DNA of 64,000 nt from Bifidobacterium bifidum ATCC 29521 = JCM 1255 = DSM 20456. GTDB taxonomy: Bacteria > Actinomycetota > Actinomycetes > Actinomycetales > Bifidobacteriaceae. The stretch is taken from contig NZ_AP012323.1 of NCBI RefSeq assembly GCF_001025135.1, positions 1,426,001-1,490,000 on the forward strand, given 5' to 3'. Shown one piece after another: positions 45,975-58,548 of this stretch (positions within the stretch are counted from its first letter, which is position 1; every line of letters begins with the position of its first letter). Under the pieces are notes generated by a model, which was not told the origin of the DNA, did no database searches, and was given only the letters and a program-made list of their open reading frames with translations. The translations under genes and the position numbers were made by a program.

Positions 45975-48116
45975 ATGAGTGAAGTCGCAGCCACGTCGCA
46001 AGAGCCGCAGGGACGAATGATAGAGGGGCGGTACCGCGTCATACGCAAAATCGCCGAAGGCGGCATGGCGACCGTGTACGAGGCGGAGGATACCAGGCTC
46101 GAACGCCGCGTCGCCATCAAGATCATGCACATGCAGCTGGCGCAGGGAGCGCACCGCGAGCAGTTCGTGGAACGGTTCCACCGCGAGGCCAAGTCCGCCG
46201 CGGCGATCGCGAACCCACATATCGTGCAGGTGTATGACACCGGAGAGTTCAATGGGCTGGACTATCTGGTCATGGAATACGTGCATGGCGTGAACCTGCG
46301 TCACGACATGAACCTGCAGGGCACGTTCAGCGTGCGCGAGATGCTGCGCGTCATCTCCGAGACGCTGGACGGACTGGCAGCGGCGCACCGCGTGGGCGTC
46401 GTCCACCGCGACATCAAGCCCGAGAACATCCTGATCAACGACCGCGGGCACGTGCAGATCACCGATTTCGGTCTGGCGAAGGCCGCGTCACAGGCGACAC
46501 TGTCGACCACCGGCATGCTGCTCGGCACCGCCGCGTATCTGGCGCCTGAAATGATCGAGGACAACAAGGCGACCATGCAGGGGGACCTGTATTCCGTGGG
46601 AATCATGGCTTGGGAGATGCTCGCCGGCGACGTGCCGTTCACATCGGACAATCCCGTCACCATGGTGTTCAAGCACGTGCATGAGGACGTGCCGTCCCTG
46701 ACCTCGACCTGCACGGGCATCAACCAGCAGGTCGCCGATTTCGTCTCGCATTTGACCGCCCGCGCCGTCGAGGCACGGCCCGCCGACGCATCCGACGCCC
46801 TGCATGAGCTGCAACAGCTGACCGCGAACCTGCCGATGGACGCATGGCAGTACCGCAAGCCCGCCGACGTAGGCACCGGCGGCGATACCGAGGAGCCGAC
46901 CGCCCCCGCGCTGGTGGGTGCCATCCCGGCCCCGCCCGCGCCGCCGCTGTTCGATTCGCGCACCGGCACCGCCCCGCAGACCGGCACCGACCCTGCCACG
47001 GCCCGTACTTCGGTGATGCCTGAAGGCACCGCACCCCAGGACGTCTCCGCCACCCAGGTAATCACGCCGCAGGATTCCACACTCACCATCGGGCTGATGG
47101 ACGCGCGCCCGCTCGATGACCAAGGCTCGGAGCCCGCCAAGCGCAAGCGCTCGAAGAAACCCTTGATCATCACGCTCGTGGTGGTGCTCGTCGTGGCGCT
47201 CGTCGCCGGCGCAGGCGGCTCATGGTGGTATTTCCTCGGTCCGGGCAGCTACTGGACGCTGCCGCAGCCCACCGACATCTCCTGCAAGGAGAACACCGAA
47301 TGCTCCATCGTCGGGGCGAAGTGGAGCGATTACCAGAGCACGCTGAACGTGGCGAACATCCCGTTCACCTTCTCCGAGGCGTACAGCGACACCGTCGCCA
47401 AGGGGAACATCATCTCCGCCGACCCGCAGAACGTCGGCACCCATATCAGCAAGCGCCACAACGGACGCATCACGGTGACGGTGTCGCTTGGCGTCAAGCA
47501 GGCGACCATCCCCAGCGACATCGCGGATCCGACGTCGGCCGATGGCAAGGATCCGATCAAAGCGCTTGAGAACGCCGGATTCACCAACATCAAACGCGAT
47601 GACTCCTCAGCCGAATATTCGATGACGCTGCCGGAGGGAGCCCTGCAAAGCATTTCCGAGACGCCCGGCTCGACCCTGGACCACAACGCCGAGATCACCG
47701 TGGTACTGTCCAAGGGACTCATGCCGGTCACCATGCCGGACATCGTCGGCAAGACCAAGGACGAGGCCATGACCGCCCTCGACAACGCGAAGCTCAAGAC
47801 CACCGTTTCGGAGGAGTACAGCGACAGCGTCAAGTCCGGCAGTGTCATCTCCGCCTCGCCCGACTCCGGTACCGAACTGCATTGGGGCGACTCCGTGAAG
47901 CTGACCGTATCCAAGGGGCCCGAGACCGCGGACGTGCCGAACCTCGTCGGCAAGAGCAAGAGCGACGCCATCAAGACGCTGGAATCCCTCGGTTTCGAAG
48001 TCAAGACCGGCGGCTTGAACATCCTCGGCCTAGTGCAGCAGCAGAGCGCCACCGGCAAGACGAGGCTGCGCGACACGAACGGCAACAAGACCGTCATCAC
48101 GCTCACCGTCGTGTGA
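45975..48116 (+). CDS. PASTA-domain Ser/Thr protein kinase (PknB-like)
   Basis: Membrane sensor kinase that binds peptidoglycan/lipid II-type ligands and regulates growth and division. Hanks-type kinase domain: IAEGGMATVYEA glycine loop, VAIKIM lysine, HRDIKPENIL catalytic loop, DFGLA and APE. After a Pro-rich linker comes a single transmembrane helix (about residues 395-417, PLIITLVVVLVVALVAGAGG), then four extracytoplasmic PASTA-like repeats to the C terminus, the third being VTMPDIVGKTKDEAMTALDN. 713 aa. The start has no strong ribosome site. Confidence 0.93.
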   Translation: MSEVAATSQEPQGRMIEGRYRVIRKIAEGGMATVYEAEDTRLERRVAIKIMHMQLAQGAHREQFVERFHREAKSAAAIANPHIVQVYDTGEFNGLDYLVMEYVHGVNLRHDMNLQGTFSVREMLRVISETLDGLAAAHRVGVVHRDIKPENILINDRGHVQITDFGLAKAASQATLSTTGMLLGTAAYLAPEMIEDNKATMQGDLYSVGIMAWEMLAGDVPFTSDNPVTMVFKHVHEDVPSLTSTCTGINQQVADFVSHLTARAVEARPADASDALHELQQLTANLPMDAWQYRKPADVGTGGDTEEPTAPALVGAIPAPPAPPLFDSRTGTAPQTGTDPATARTSVMPEGTAPQDVSATQVITPQDSTLTIGLMDARPLDDQGSEPAKRKRSKKPLIITLVVVLVVALVAGAGGSWWYFLGPGSYWTLPQPTDISCKENTECSIVGAKWSDYQSTLNVANIPFTFSEAYSDTVAKGNIISADPQNVGTHISKRHNGRITVTVSLGVKQATIPSDIADPTSADGKDPIKALENAGFTNIKRDDSSAEYSMTLPEGALQSISETPGSTLDHNAEITVVLSKGLMPVTMPDIVGKTKDEAMTALDNAKLKTTVSEEYSDSVKSGSVISASPDSGTELHWGDSVKLTVSKGPETADVPNLVGKSKSDAIKTLESLGFEVKTGGLNILGLVQQQSATGKTRLRDTNGNKTVITLTVV

Positions 48117-48148
48117 CGGCGGCGCGCCGGCATATACCGGCATATACG

Positions 48149-48191
48149 CGAAGCGGCTCCCCCTCTATCAGTTTGAGAGGGGGAGCCGCTT
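48149..48191. terminator. Terminator between pknB-like gene and plsC
   Basis: A 17-bp perfect inverted repeat GAAGCGGCTCCCCCTCT and its complement with a 9-nt loop between convergent genes. Confidence 0.85.
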
Positions 48192-48213
48192 CGTTCGCGT
48201 TCGGGATCGTCGG

Positions 48214-48930
48214 TCAGTGGCCTTCGCCGGCGGTTGCGGCTTCGGCCTCCTGCCGGGCCTTGAGCTCCGCCTTGACCTTCTGGGCGTACTCGTCCACGTA
48301 TTCCTGTCCGCTGAGCTTTCGGATCTCGCTGACGAGATGGTCGGTGAGCGCCCGCACCTCCTCATGGGTGATCTCGTCGGCGTCCTTGCGATCCACCGGG
48401 ATGGGCTTGCCGTATATCACCTTCGTCTTGCCCTTCGACGGGATGACCTGACCGGGATGCTGTATCTCGCGCGTTCCCACCAACGCGGTCGGCACCAGCG
48501 GGCAGCCGGTCTCCAGAGCAAGGCGCGCGGCACCGGTGTGGCCCCGGTACAGTCGCCCGTCAGGACTGCGCGTGCCCTCCACGTGGATGCCGAACAGGTG
48601 GCCTTCCTCAAGGATCTCACGGGCGTGGGCCAACGCGCCCAGCGACTTCGAGCCGCCGGAACGGTCCACGGGGAACACTCCCACCGACGTGAACCACCAT
48701 TTCTTGAACCGGCCCTTGATGCCCTTGCCTTCGAAATACTCGGCCTTGCCCATGAAATGCACCATGCGCGGGCAGGTGATGGGTATCAGCGCATCGTCGA
48801 TGACCGCCAGATGGTTCGCGGCGATGATGGCACCGCCTTCACGCGGCACGTTCTCCAGTCCGATCGCCGTCGGTCCCATACGACGACGGGCAATCCAACC
48901 GAAACCTTTGACAAAGAACCAGTACAGCAC
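48214..48930 (-). CDS. plsC: 1-acyl-glycerol-3-phosphate acyltransferase
   Basis: Makes phosphatidic acid from lysophosphatidate, at the membrane. Motif I is NHLAVIDDALIPI (NHX4D), motif II is near RSGGSKS, and motif III is HVEGTRSPDGRLYRG; LVPTALVGT follows. A hydrophobic N terminus (LYWFFVKGFGWIA) may anchor it. The GTG at 48930 has GGAGG at 7 nt; a TTG at 48945 is an alternative. 238 aa. It converges on the kinase gene. Confidence 0.9.
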   Translation of the reverse strand: MLYWFFVKGFGWIARRRMGPTAIGLENVPREGGAIIAANHLAVIDDALIPITCPRMVHFMGKAEYFEGKGIKGRFKKWWFTSVGVFPVDRSGGSKSLGALAHAREILEEGHLFGIHVEGTRSPDGRLYRGHTGAARLALETGCPLVPTALVGTREIQHPGQVIPSKGKTKVIYGKPIPVDRKDADEITHEEVRALTDHLVSEIRKLSGQEYVDEYAQKVKAELKARQEAEAATAGEGH

Positions 48931-48978
48931 GATGACACCTCCCAAGTTTGGCCGTCCGCCTGATTACAGTAGGACGGT

Positions 48979-49578
48979 ATGACCGATCATCACGATAGCA
49001 ACCACAACGATACCAACGCGGGTGAAGAACATCCAAACACCACGCCGCGCGCCGGACATGACGGGCATGACACAGGCTCCAATGCCGGCGATGATCTCGA
49101 CTGGGCCGCCTTCGCCGCGGAGCATGCCAACGACCTGCAGGACGTCGAGCGCTCGCGCAACGCGCGGCGCTTCGAGAAGCATGCGCAGCGCAAGGAGAAG
49201 GAGGCGCTGCTGTCGGTCGACGATCTGGACGCCGGCACGTTCACCGATGACAAGGTGCCGCTGCACCAGCGCGGCCCCCGCGACCATGGCGGCCGCAGCT
49301 GGCTCGATACCGATGACGTCATGGACGAGTACGGCGATGACTTCGTGCCGCCGAACCCGAAAATCGGCCGCGTGAACGCCTCGAAGCTGGTGTTCTGGAT
49401 CCTGCTGGTCGCAGGCGTCGCGGGTATCATCGCATCCGTGTTCGTACCCGCCCTGGCGACGTTCCTGGGCTCCATATTCGGTCTGTGCGCGCTGGTCGGC
49501 GGCGCCGGCCTCATCCTCCAACACAAGGGGCACACCGAGACACGCACCGACATGTTCGACGACGGCGCGCGGGTGTGA
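48979..49578 (+). CDS. Actinobacterial membrane protein, two C-terminal helices
   Basis: 199-aa protein with a hydrophilic, His/Asp-rich N-terminal region (MTDHHDSNHNDTNAGEE) and two adjacent hydrophobic segments at about residues 137-157 and 159-180. The middle (FEKHAQRKEKEALLSVDDLDAGTFTDDK) is conserved-looking. No catalytic motif is visible. It diverges from plsC, and the ATG has AGGA upstream. Function unknown. Confidence 0.75.
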   Translation: MTDHHDSNHNDTNAGEEHPNTTPRAGHDGHDTGSNAGDDLDWAAFAAEHANDLQDVERSRNARRFEKHAQRKEKEALLSVDDLDAGTFTDDKVPLHQRGPRDHGGRSWLDTDDVMDEYGDDFVPPNPKIGRVNASKLVFWILLVAGVAGIIASVFVPALATFLGSIFGLCALVGGAGLILQHKGHTETRTDMFDDGARV

Positions 49579-49582
49579 CGAC

Positions 49583-49609
49583 GGTGCCCGTCCTCATCGG
49601 ACGGGCACC
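49583..49609. terminator. Terminator between the membrane protein and trpD
   Basis: Inverted repeat GGTGCCCGTCC/GGACGGGCACC with a short loop between convergent genes. Confidence 0.8.
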
Positions 49610-49616
49610 GCAATGA

Positions 49617-50663
49617 TCAGGCCTTGGACTTGGCGGTCTCGATCCACTTGCCGAACAGGGCCGCGGCCTTGCCGGAATCGACGGTGTTCTCGGCGAGCGC
49701 ATACGCCTCACGGAACCGCTCGGCGAGTGTGCCGTCGCCGACCAGGTTGCCGTCTGCCACGATGGCGGACGCAGCGTTGAGCAACGCGGTGGTGCGTGAC
49801 GGGATGTCCTTGCCGGCCAAGAAGTCCGTGAACGCGGCGGCGTTCACATCGGGTTCGCCGCCCTTGAGCTGCTCGACGGAGATCTTGGCAAGACCCAGAT
49901 CCACGGTCGGGTCGAAATCGGTTTCGGTGACCTTGCCGTCGCGAATCTCCCACACGGAGATCGGGCCGGTGGGGGCAAGCTCGTCGAGGCCCTCGTGCGA
50001 GGTGTAGACCAGGCCGGACTGGCCGCGGCTGGCGTACACGGCGGCCATGATCGGACTCAGCTTGCGGTTGGCGCAGCCGATGGCCACATACGCCGGATTG
50101 GCCGGGTTGGTCAACGGTCCCAGGATGTTGAACACGCACGGGATGCCGAGCGCGGCGCGAATCGGGCCAACAAAGCGCATGGCCGGGTGGAAGGTGCGGG
50201 CGAACGCAAAGGTGATGCCTACCTCGTCGCCGATCTCCCCGACCGCCTCGGGCTTCAGATCCATCGGCAGGCCGAGATCCTCGAGCACGTCGGCGGCTCC
50301 GCACTTCGAGGAGGCGGCGCGGTTGCCATGCTTGACGATCTTCACGCCCGCCGCAGCTGCGGCCACGGAACCCATCGTGGATAGGTTCACGGTGGCGAAG
50401 CCGTCACCGCCGGTTCCGACGATGTCGGTGGTCTCACCGGACACGTTGAGCGGCACGGCGTGGGAGACCATGGCCTTTGCGGCGCCACACACCTCGTCGG
50501 CGGTCAGTCCCAGCTGCTCCTGCATGGCGAACGCGGCACCCACGGCGGCCGGATCGGCGTTGCCCTGCATCAGGTCGTCGACGAACCACTCCGATTCCTC
50601 AGCGCTCAGGTGGTCTCCCCCGACCAGCTTGGTGAGAATCGACTTCCATGTGATCTCGGCCAT
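49617..50663 (-). CDS. trpD: Anthranilate phosphoribosyltransferase
   Basis: Second step of tryptophan synthesis, joining anthranilate to PRPP. Glycine loop GTGGDGFATVNLST, the KHGNRAASSKCGAADVLEDLG segment that binds PRPP/anthranilate, and NILGPLTNPANP are all intact. The 348-aa length is typical. The start ATG follows AAGGAGGG. It is not beside other trp genes here, and the long upstream gap contains tandem palindromes but no T-box features. Confidence 0.96.
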   Translation of the reverse strand: MAEITWKSILTKLVGGDHLSAEESEWFVDDLMQGNADPAAVGAAFAMQEQLGLTADEVCGAAKAMVSHAVPLNVSGETTDIVGTGGDGFATVNLSTMGSVAAAAAGVKIVKHGNRAASSKCGAADVLEDLGLPMDLKPEAVGEIGDEVGITFAFARTFHPAMRFVGPIRAALGIPCVFNILGPLTNPANPAYVAIGCANRKLSPIMAAVYASRGQSGLVYTSHEGLDELAPTGPISVWEIRDGKVTETDFDPTVDLGLAKISVEQLKGGEPDVNAAAFTDFLAGKDIPSRTTALLNAASAIVADGNLVGDGTLAERFREAYALAENTVDSGKAAALFGKWIETAKSKA

Positions 50664-50770
50664 GATGCCCTCCTTGGCGTTTCGTCACGCCGCGTGATAT
50701 GTATTCGTCGCCTCATTGTAATGGCTTGTCGTTTCGTCGCCCGTAATCTTCCATATTGCAAAACATCATC

Positions 50771-50790
50771 GGCTCCCGTCAGCGGGAGCC
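50771..50790. terminator. Small hairpin in the secA-trpD gap
   Basis: GGCTCCC-GTCAGC-GGGAGCC. The sequence after it (GGGAGCCACTTACT) repeats the one following the secA terminator at 51298-51330. Confidence 0.5.
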
Positions 50791-50994
50791 ACTTACTTGT
50801 CCGGCCCGGACAGCGTGCCGACAATCAGGGCAGGCAACGCGGCAGGCATCGCCACGATGCCGCTACGGGAGTCCCGACTGAAACGTTATGCAGTATCCCA
50901 AGGCTTTGCCGGGCAATGGATCGGAATCGCTGCAGGGTCAATGAGATCGCCGCGCGCGTACCAGGCCTTTGCACTGATGGGCACCGAATATGGC

Positions 50995-51034
50995 GGACAA
51001 CGCACGCGTATATCGATTGATGCGCGCGTTGTCC
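50995..51034 (-). repeat. Tandem palindrome unit 1
   Basis: 40-bp imperfect palindrome: GGACAACGC with GCGTTGTCC at the ends. On the minus strand position 10 with 31 pairs as G-U and the stem continues to 13 pairs. Confidence 0.7.
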
Positions 51035-51111
51035 TGAGACGATATCGGGAACCTCAGATAGCGGCATTTTACAAACGGCAGAATTCCAACGATTCCGCGA
51101 TTTGCGTCGTG

Positions 51112-51151
51112 GGACAACGCACGCGTCAACCGATTGATGCACGCGTTGTCC
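51112..51151 (-). repeat. Tandem palindrome unit 2
   Basis: 40 bp, ends identical to unit 1. Read as minus-strand RNA, 18 of 19 stem positions pair, three of them as G-U, leaving a 2-nt centre. Confidence 0.75.
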
Positions 51152-51162
51152 TGCGGTATCGC

Positions 51163-51203
51163 TGTACAACACGCGCGAATCCATCAAAATCGTGCGTTGT
51201 ACA
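51163..51203 (-). repeat. Tandem palindrome unit 3
   Basis: 41 bp, diverged: TGTACAAC with GTTGTACA at the ends and a weaker centre. It begins 11 bp after unit 2. Confidence 0.65.
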
Positions 51204-51297
51204 GCGAATGAGGCTCGGCGAACCTCGATTCCGCGGCCCCGCGAATAATCGACGGGCTCAACCCGCGGACAAGCCCTTCCTCTCCCCCCGAAAACGC

Positions 51298-51330
51298 AAG
51301 TGGCTCCCCTCACATCGAGGGGAGCCACTT
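51298..51330 (-). terminator. Terminator of secA
   Basis: Perfect 14-bp inverted repeat AAGTGGCTCCCCTC and its complement, 5-nt loop, followed on the minus strand by a T-rich stretch, 25 bp after the secA stop. Confidence 0.85.
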
Positions 51331-51355
51331 ACTCGTCTAGTCCGGAGAGCTTATA

Positions 51356-54238
<2,883 letters not shown>

Positions 54239-54449
54239 ATTCGCTCCCTGTTTAAGCTTTCGTACGTCAACGAGCATAGCCTGATGCCCGACATCAGGCA
54301 CAAACTCCATCCATGATATGCGAACACTCGGATTTTTGCCGTTCCGACCCGCTGGACACGCCCATCGATACTTGTTTCGTCGTGTGCCGACACGCAAATA
54401 TGGCCTGCCTGGCTATGCCGGGCAGGCCATGTATCACGTGGCGGAACAC

Positions 54450-55115
54450 TTACTTGTTCTTGATGTTCTCCGGGGTGTCGATCTCGAACACGCCGTAGCT
54501 CCAACCGTGGCGGTGGTAAACGACGGACGGGCGGCCGGTCTCCTTGTTGACGAACAGGAAGAAGTCGTGACCGATCAGTTCCATCTCGTACAGCGCCTCG
54601 TCGATGCTCATCGGCTCGGCGATGTGCAGCTTGCGGCGAATCACGATCGGCGTGTCACCGACCTGGACCTCCACCGACTCGCCCGGACCGAGGTCGGAGG
54701 CGACGGCGGCTTCGGGGCTGTTGTTCGGCTCTTCCGGCTCCGGCTCCTCTTCCGGTTCCGGCGGAGCGACCGCTCCCAGATCGACGGGCGTCGGGTTGAT
54801 GTACCCGCGGCGATGATCCTTGCGGCGGTCACGGGTGCGGCGCAGGCGCAGCGTCAGCTTGTCGAGCGCCATGTCCAGAGCACTGAACTCATCGGTGCTG
54901 GAAGCCTCGGCGCGCACCACGGTGCTGCCTGCGATCACGGTGATCTCCACACGCTTCGCGGTGTCGGCCTGACGCGGATTCCCCTCATGCGTCAGCACGA
55001 TCTGAGCTCGTTGCGCATCCGGCGCGATAGCGGTCACACGATTCATCTTGCTTTCGACGACATCACGGAACTTCTGCTTGACTTGCGTATGACGTCCGGT
55101 AACGACGATTTCCAT
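54450..55115 (-). CDS. hpf: Long-form ribosome hibernation promoting factor
   Basis: Dimerises ribosomes in slow growth. N-terminal S30AE domain (MEIVVTGRHTQVKQKFRDVVESKM, KLTLRLRRTRDRRKDH), a Pro/Glu-rich linker (about residues 115-150), and the C-terminal S30AE-C domain (IVIRRKLHIAEPMSIDEALYEMELIGHDFFLFVNKETG). The 221-aa length fits the long form. The ATG at 55115 follows GGGAGG. Confidence 0.96.
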   Translation of the reverse strand: MEIVVTGRHTQVKQKFRDVVESKMNRVTAIAPDAQRAQIVLTHEGNPRQADTAKRVEITVIAGSTVVRAEASSTDEFSALDMALDKLTLRLRRTRDRRKDHRRGYINPTPVDLGAVAPPEPEEEPEPEEPNNSPEAAVASDLGPGESVEVQVGDTPIVIRRKLHIAEPMSIDEALYEMELIGHDFFLFVNKETGRPSVVYHRHGWSYGVFEIDTPENIKNK

Positions 55116-55302
55116 GTGGACCTCCCTATACTCAAGCGGTGTCACCCGCTATATGTGTGCCGAATGGCGTCATCACCACCCGGGTAAGTTTCATTGTAGC
55201 CGAACAGAGGGTAAACGGCGGGGAACTCGCCCAGAGAAATACGTTTCTTTTTTCACAGGTTCCCGTAACGTTGCTGTGCTTATACTATGCGGCTTACTTT
55301 CC

Positions 55303-55500
55303 TTGAAGGAAACTGTTATACTTTTTGGTCTGGCGACACAGATCGTTGCGCTGCTGGTATTGCTGGCGCTGAGCCGCAGCATCACATCAATGGAGGTCTT
55401 GCTCTGGATGGTCGTCATAGAGGTCGTGTGGTCCGTGTACTTCGTCGTCACCGAACGCTGGCACGACAAGCTTGCCCGCAAGGCAATGCTGACGATATAA
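55303..55500 (+). CDS. Possible small membrane peptide
   Basis: A 65-codon frame from a TTG has two hydrophobic segments (LFGLATQIVALLVLLAL and VLLWMVVIEVVWSVYFVV) and ends in KLARKAMLTI. Promoter-like TATACT lies just upstream, but no ribosome site was found and the frame stays open to 55114. I cannot recognise a family; it may be translated or just composition. Confidence 0.35.
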   Translation: MKETVILFGLATQIVALLVLLALSRSITSMEVLLWMVVIEVVWSVYFVVTERWHDKLARKAMLTI

Positions 55501-55665
55501 GACCATTCGGGCAGAATCGAGCATGCAAGCAAGGCCAGCGACATAACGGTATGGAATGTTCGGGAGGTGCCTGTGCCAGTCGAGCCACGATTCGATCCTG
55601 TGATCCATGAGCCGATGCGGCTGCGGATCTGCGGCATCCTGTCGGCGGCCGACTGTGGGGTGGTC

Positions 55666-55707
55666 ACCACCCGCCGGCGCCACGCGCCACCTCCCGCCAG
55701 CGGGAGG
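55666..55707 (-). repeat. Interspersed GC-rich repeat, copy 2
   Basis: The same CCTCCCGCTGGCGGGAGG core with GGCGC/GCGCC and GGGTGGT, in inverted orientation relative to 18551-18593, inside the hpf-rnpB gap. Confidence 0.7.
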
Positions 55708-55822
55708 ATGAGCACCCCCACCGACAGCAATTCGGCATTCGGCGTTCATCGTCTCGCCCGGTGCGCCGGCCCACCCTGATTCTCCTGCGTAAAATCCCTG
55801 GCCTGCCGTATAGTAGCTGATT

Positions 55823-56182
55823 CGAGACCCCCAGATGGCCGCGGCCGCGTCATTCATTTGGCAAGGCTGAGGAACTTCCGGGCTCCGCAGAGCACGATGG
55901 CGGATAACGTCCGCCCAGGGTGACCTGAGAGATAGCGCAGCAGAGAACAGACCGCCCGCGCAAGCGGGTAAGGGTGAAACGGCGGTGTAAGAGACCACCG
56001 GTCCGCTGGTAACAGTCGGTCGCATGGCAAGCCTCATCGGGAGCAAGGCCAAGCAGAAGACGGCAAGGGCTGCTCGCCCGTGTCTTCGGGTAGGCCGCTA
56101 GAGCCTGGCGGCAACGTCAGGTCGAGATGGATGGCCATCCGCGTGGCGACACGCGACAGAACCCGGGGTATCGGGGGTCTCG
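55823..56182 (+). ncRNA. rnpB: RNase P RNA component
   Basis: About 360-nt catalytic RNA. Conserved blocks: GAGGAACTTCCGGGCTCC, GCAGAGCACGATGGC, GAGAGATAGCGCAGCAGAG, GGGTGAAACGGCGGTGTAAG, GAGACCACCGGTCCGCTGG. The P1 stem pairs CGAGACCCCC (start) with GGGGGTCTCG (end). A TATAGT -10 box lies 8 bp upstream (55809-55814), and a T-rich stretch follows. The ends are set from the P1 stem, so ±5 nt. Confidence 0.93.
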
Positions 56183-56285
56183 CTTTTCTTTACCCCCCCC
56201 CGAATCCGCATACCTCCCGCCAACACATTCCTCCCACCAATATGAGGGCGCGCGAACGAAACAACGCAATGCCGGCAGCCCCGTT

Positions 56286-56328
56286 CCCTCCCGCTGGCGG
56301 GAGATGGCGCGAAGCGTCGGAGGGTGTT
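56286..56328 (+). repeat. Interspersed GC-rich repeat, copy 3
   Basis: Matches copies 1 and 2 (CCTCCCGCTGGCGGGAG, then GGCGCG-AAGCG-CGGAGGGTG) with a few substitutions, between rnpB and recX. Confidence 0.75.
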
Positions 56329-56445
56329 CTCACGCCGGCAATGCGGTAAGACCACCGGATCGACAAACCACCGGGCCGGCAACCCGCCACCCCGCCAAGC
56401 CACCGGGGCATCTCCCCCGCTTGCCCCGCGCTGTATCTCATCTAA

Positions 56446-56471
56446 GAGATAGTTCATTGAGATAGTTCATT
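56446..56471. repeat. 13-bp tandem duplication at the recX end
   Basis: GAGATAGTTCATT occurs twice head to tail, ending against the recX stop codon (plus/minus one base). Confidence 0.6.
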
Positions 56472-57092
56472 CTAATCAAATAGCTCATGGGCTACGGCAC
56501 GCAGGGTTTCGGCGTCGTGCCCCTTGCGCCCGCCCGAGGACCAGAACCGGCGCTTGCGCACTTTCGGGTCCATGCCCTGTGTCTTGGCGGCGCTGCGCCG
56601 CCCCAACTCCCATGCGGCGTCCTCGAAGACACCGCTCATGCGGGCCTCGTCGCAGACCCGCTCCGCCAGCGGACGGTCGACCCCCTTGCGAGCCAGTTCC
56701 ATAACCGCACCGCGGTATCCCATCAGACGGCCGACGCAGTAGCGCACGGCAGATTGCGCGTACGACTCATCATCGACCAGACCAACCTCGATCAGCCTGT
56801 CGACCACTGCGGCGACCGTCTCATCATCATACCCTTTGTCGATCAGGCGGTCTCGCAGGGCGCCCGATGGACGATCCGCCGCATCCAGCAGGCGCAATGC
56901 GGACTCCCGACACGCATCGACATCGCAGGGATCCTCCGGCTCCCGCCCAGGCCGCGACATGCTCCGCGCGGAGCGCCGAGCCGGGCGGTTCCCATGTGAC
57001 CATGTTCCGCGTCGCGGGGAGTCGACGCCCGGTTCGACAACCGGCGTCTCACATGTTCCATGAGCGGCGAGGAACGCTTCTGCGCTGATCAT
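56472..57092 (-). CDS. recX: RecX regulatory protein
   Basis: Inhibits RecA filament growth. The RecX fold comes from about residue 60 ([53 protein letters not shown]). The three-helix repeats continue to [16 protein letters not shown]. The N-terminal 55 residues are low-complexity and not typical. The ATG overlaps the recA stop (ATGA), so it is translationally coupled to recA. 206 aa. Confidence 0.9.
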   Translation of the reverse strand: MISAEAFLAAHGTCETPVVEPGVDSPRRGTWSHGNRPARRSARSMSRPGREPEDPCDVDACRESALRLLDAADRPSGALRDRLIDKGYDDETVAAVVDRLIEVGLVDDESYAQSAVRYCVGRLMGYRGAVMELARKGVDRPLAERVCDEARMSGVFEDAAWELGRRSAAKTQGMDPKVRKRRFWSSGGRKGHDAETLRAVAHELFD

Positions 57093-58279
57093 GCGGCAGG
57101 CGATGCGGCGGCAGCGGGCGCGCCATCCTCCGGCGCCGTTTCAGGGGCATCCCCGTCCGTCGCGGACTCACCGTCGGCCAGCTGATCGGGCACTTCGATG
57201 AGGCCGAATTCCGCCTTGACCTTGTTGCCGATCTCCTCGGTGATCTGCGGATTGTCCTTGAGGAACTTGCGCACGTTCTCACGGCCCTGGCCGAGCTGGT
57301 CCCCGTCATACGTGAACCATGAGCCGGACTTCTTGACCACGTTGCACTGCAATGCCATGTCCAGGACGGATCCCTCCTTGGAGATGCCCTCGCCATACAG
57401 CACATCGAACTCGGCGGACTTGAACGGCGGAGCCATCTTGTTCTTGACGACCTTGACCTTGGTGCGGTTGCCCACGGCCTCCTCGCCGTTCTTGATGGTC
57501 TGGATGCGGCGGATATCCAGACGCACCGACGCATAGAATTTCAGCGCCTTGCCACCGGTCGTGGTTTCGGGGTTGCCAAAGAACACGCCGATCTTCTCTC
57601 GCAGCTGGTTGATGAAGATGGCCGTGGTGCCGGCCTGTGCCAGAGCGCCGGTCATCTTCCTGAGCGCCTGGCTCATCAGACGGGCCTGCAGACCGACATG
57701 ACTGTCACCCATATCGCCTTCGATCTCCGCCTTGGGAACCAGGGCCGCGACCGAATCGATGACGATGACGTCAAGGGCACCCGACCGGATGAGCATGTCC
57801 GCGATCTCCAGCGCCTGCTCGCCGTTGTCCGGCTGCGAGACGATCAGGGAATCGGTGTCGACACCCAGATGCCGGGCATAGACCGGATCCAGCGCGTGCT
57901 CGGCATCGATGAATGCCGCCACCCCGCCGTTCTTCTGTGCGTTGGCGACCACATGTAGCGCCAGCGTCGTCTTGCCGGACGATTCAGGGCCATAGATCTC
58001 GACGATGCGCCCCTTCGGCAGACCGCCGATACCCAGGGCCAGATCCAACGCCAGCGATCCGGTGGGAATCACCTCGACGTTCTGCTCGGGCTTGTCGCCC
58101 AAGCGCATCGCGGATCCCTTGCCGAAGCTTTTCTCCACTTGCTCCAGAGCGGAGTCCAAAGCCGCCTTGCGTCGGGGATCGATGCCGTCCCCCACCGGCC
58201 CATTGCTTGCGGCCTCACGAACAGAGGCCTTCGACGCGGCCTTGCCCGCCCCACCTTTCGAGGTCGTACGCTGTGCCAT
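57089..58279 (-). CDS. recA: Recombinase RecA
   Basis: Strand exchange and SOS co-protease. Walker [14 protein letters not shown], Walker [15 protein letters not shown], the conserved loop [43 protein letters not shown] and C-terminal domain. Extra Ala/Pro/Glu tail after residue 360. 396 aa. Ribosome site AAGGAG. It is followed by recX. In bifidobacteria RecA is reported to act with ClgR, whose gene is 700 bp away. Confidence 0.97.
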   Translation of the reverse strand: MAQRTTSKGGAGKAASKASVREAASNGPVGDGIDPRRKAALDSALEQVEKSFGKGSAMRLGDKPEQNVEVIPTGSLALDLALGIGGLPKGRIVEIYGPESSGKTTLALHVVANAQKNGGVAAFIDAEHALDPVYARHLGVDTDSLIVSQPDNGEQALEIADMLIRSGALDVIVIDSVAALVPKAEIEGDMGDSHVGLQARLMSQALRKMTGALAQAGTTAIFINQLREKIGVFFGNPETTTGGKALKFYASVRLDIRRIQTIKNGEEAVGNRTKVKVVKNKMAPPFKSAEFDVLYGEGISKEGSVLDMALQCNVVKKSGSWFTYDGDQLGQGRENVRKFLKDNPQITEEIGNKVKAEFGLIEVPDQLADGESATDGDAPETAPEDGAPAAAASPAA

Positions 58280-58548
58280 GTCAATCTCCTTACGTTGTCA
58301 TCCATATGCGCCATATGCCACATGCATCAACCGTACGGAACATACGAACCCCGGCGCAAACGAATCCGGCCAATGTGGTCGAAGGCTCCCCGGCATCCAT
58401 CGATCCGCACCGACTCCCCCTTACTGTCGCAAGGAATTCGTCGGCGTGTCGAACCGTGCGGCGCACTACGTCATATCATCGTGCACTGTGGATAACTATA
58501 CCCCAATAGACGAACACCTGTTCGATATCACCCGTTCCGCGTGTCTCG

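Noticed and set aside
50664-51355. T-box or attenuator leader for trpD
   Set aside because: No T-box signature sequence and no leader peptide rich in Trp was found; only the palindromes and small hairpins.
58320-58400. LexA/SOS box upstream of recA
   Set aside because: CGTACGGAACATACGAACC contains half-site-like pieces but not a proper inverted GAAC-N4-GTTC; too weak to annotate.
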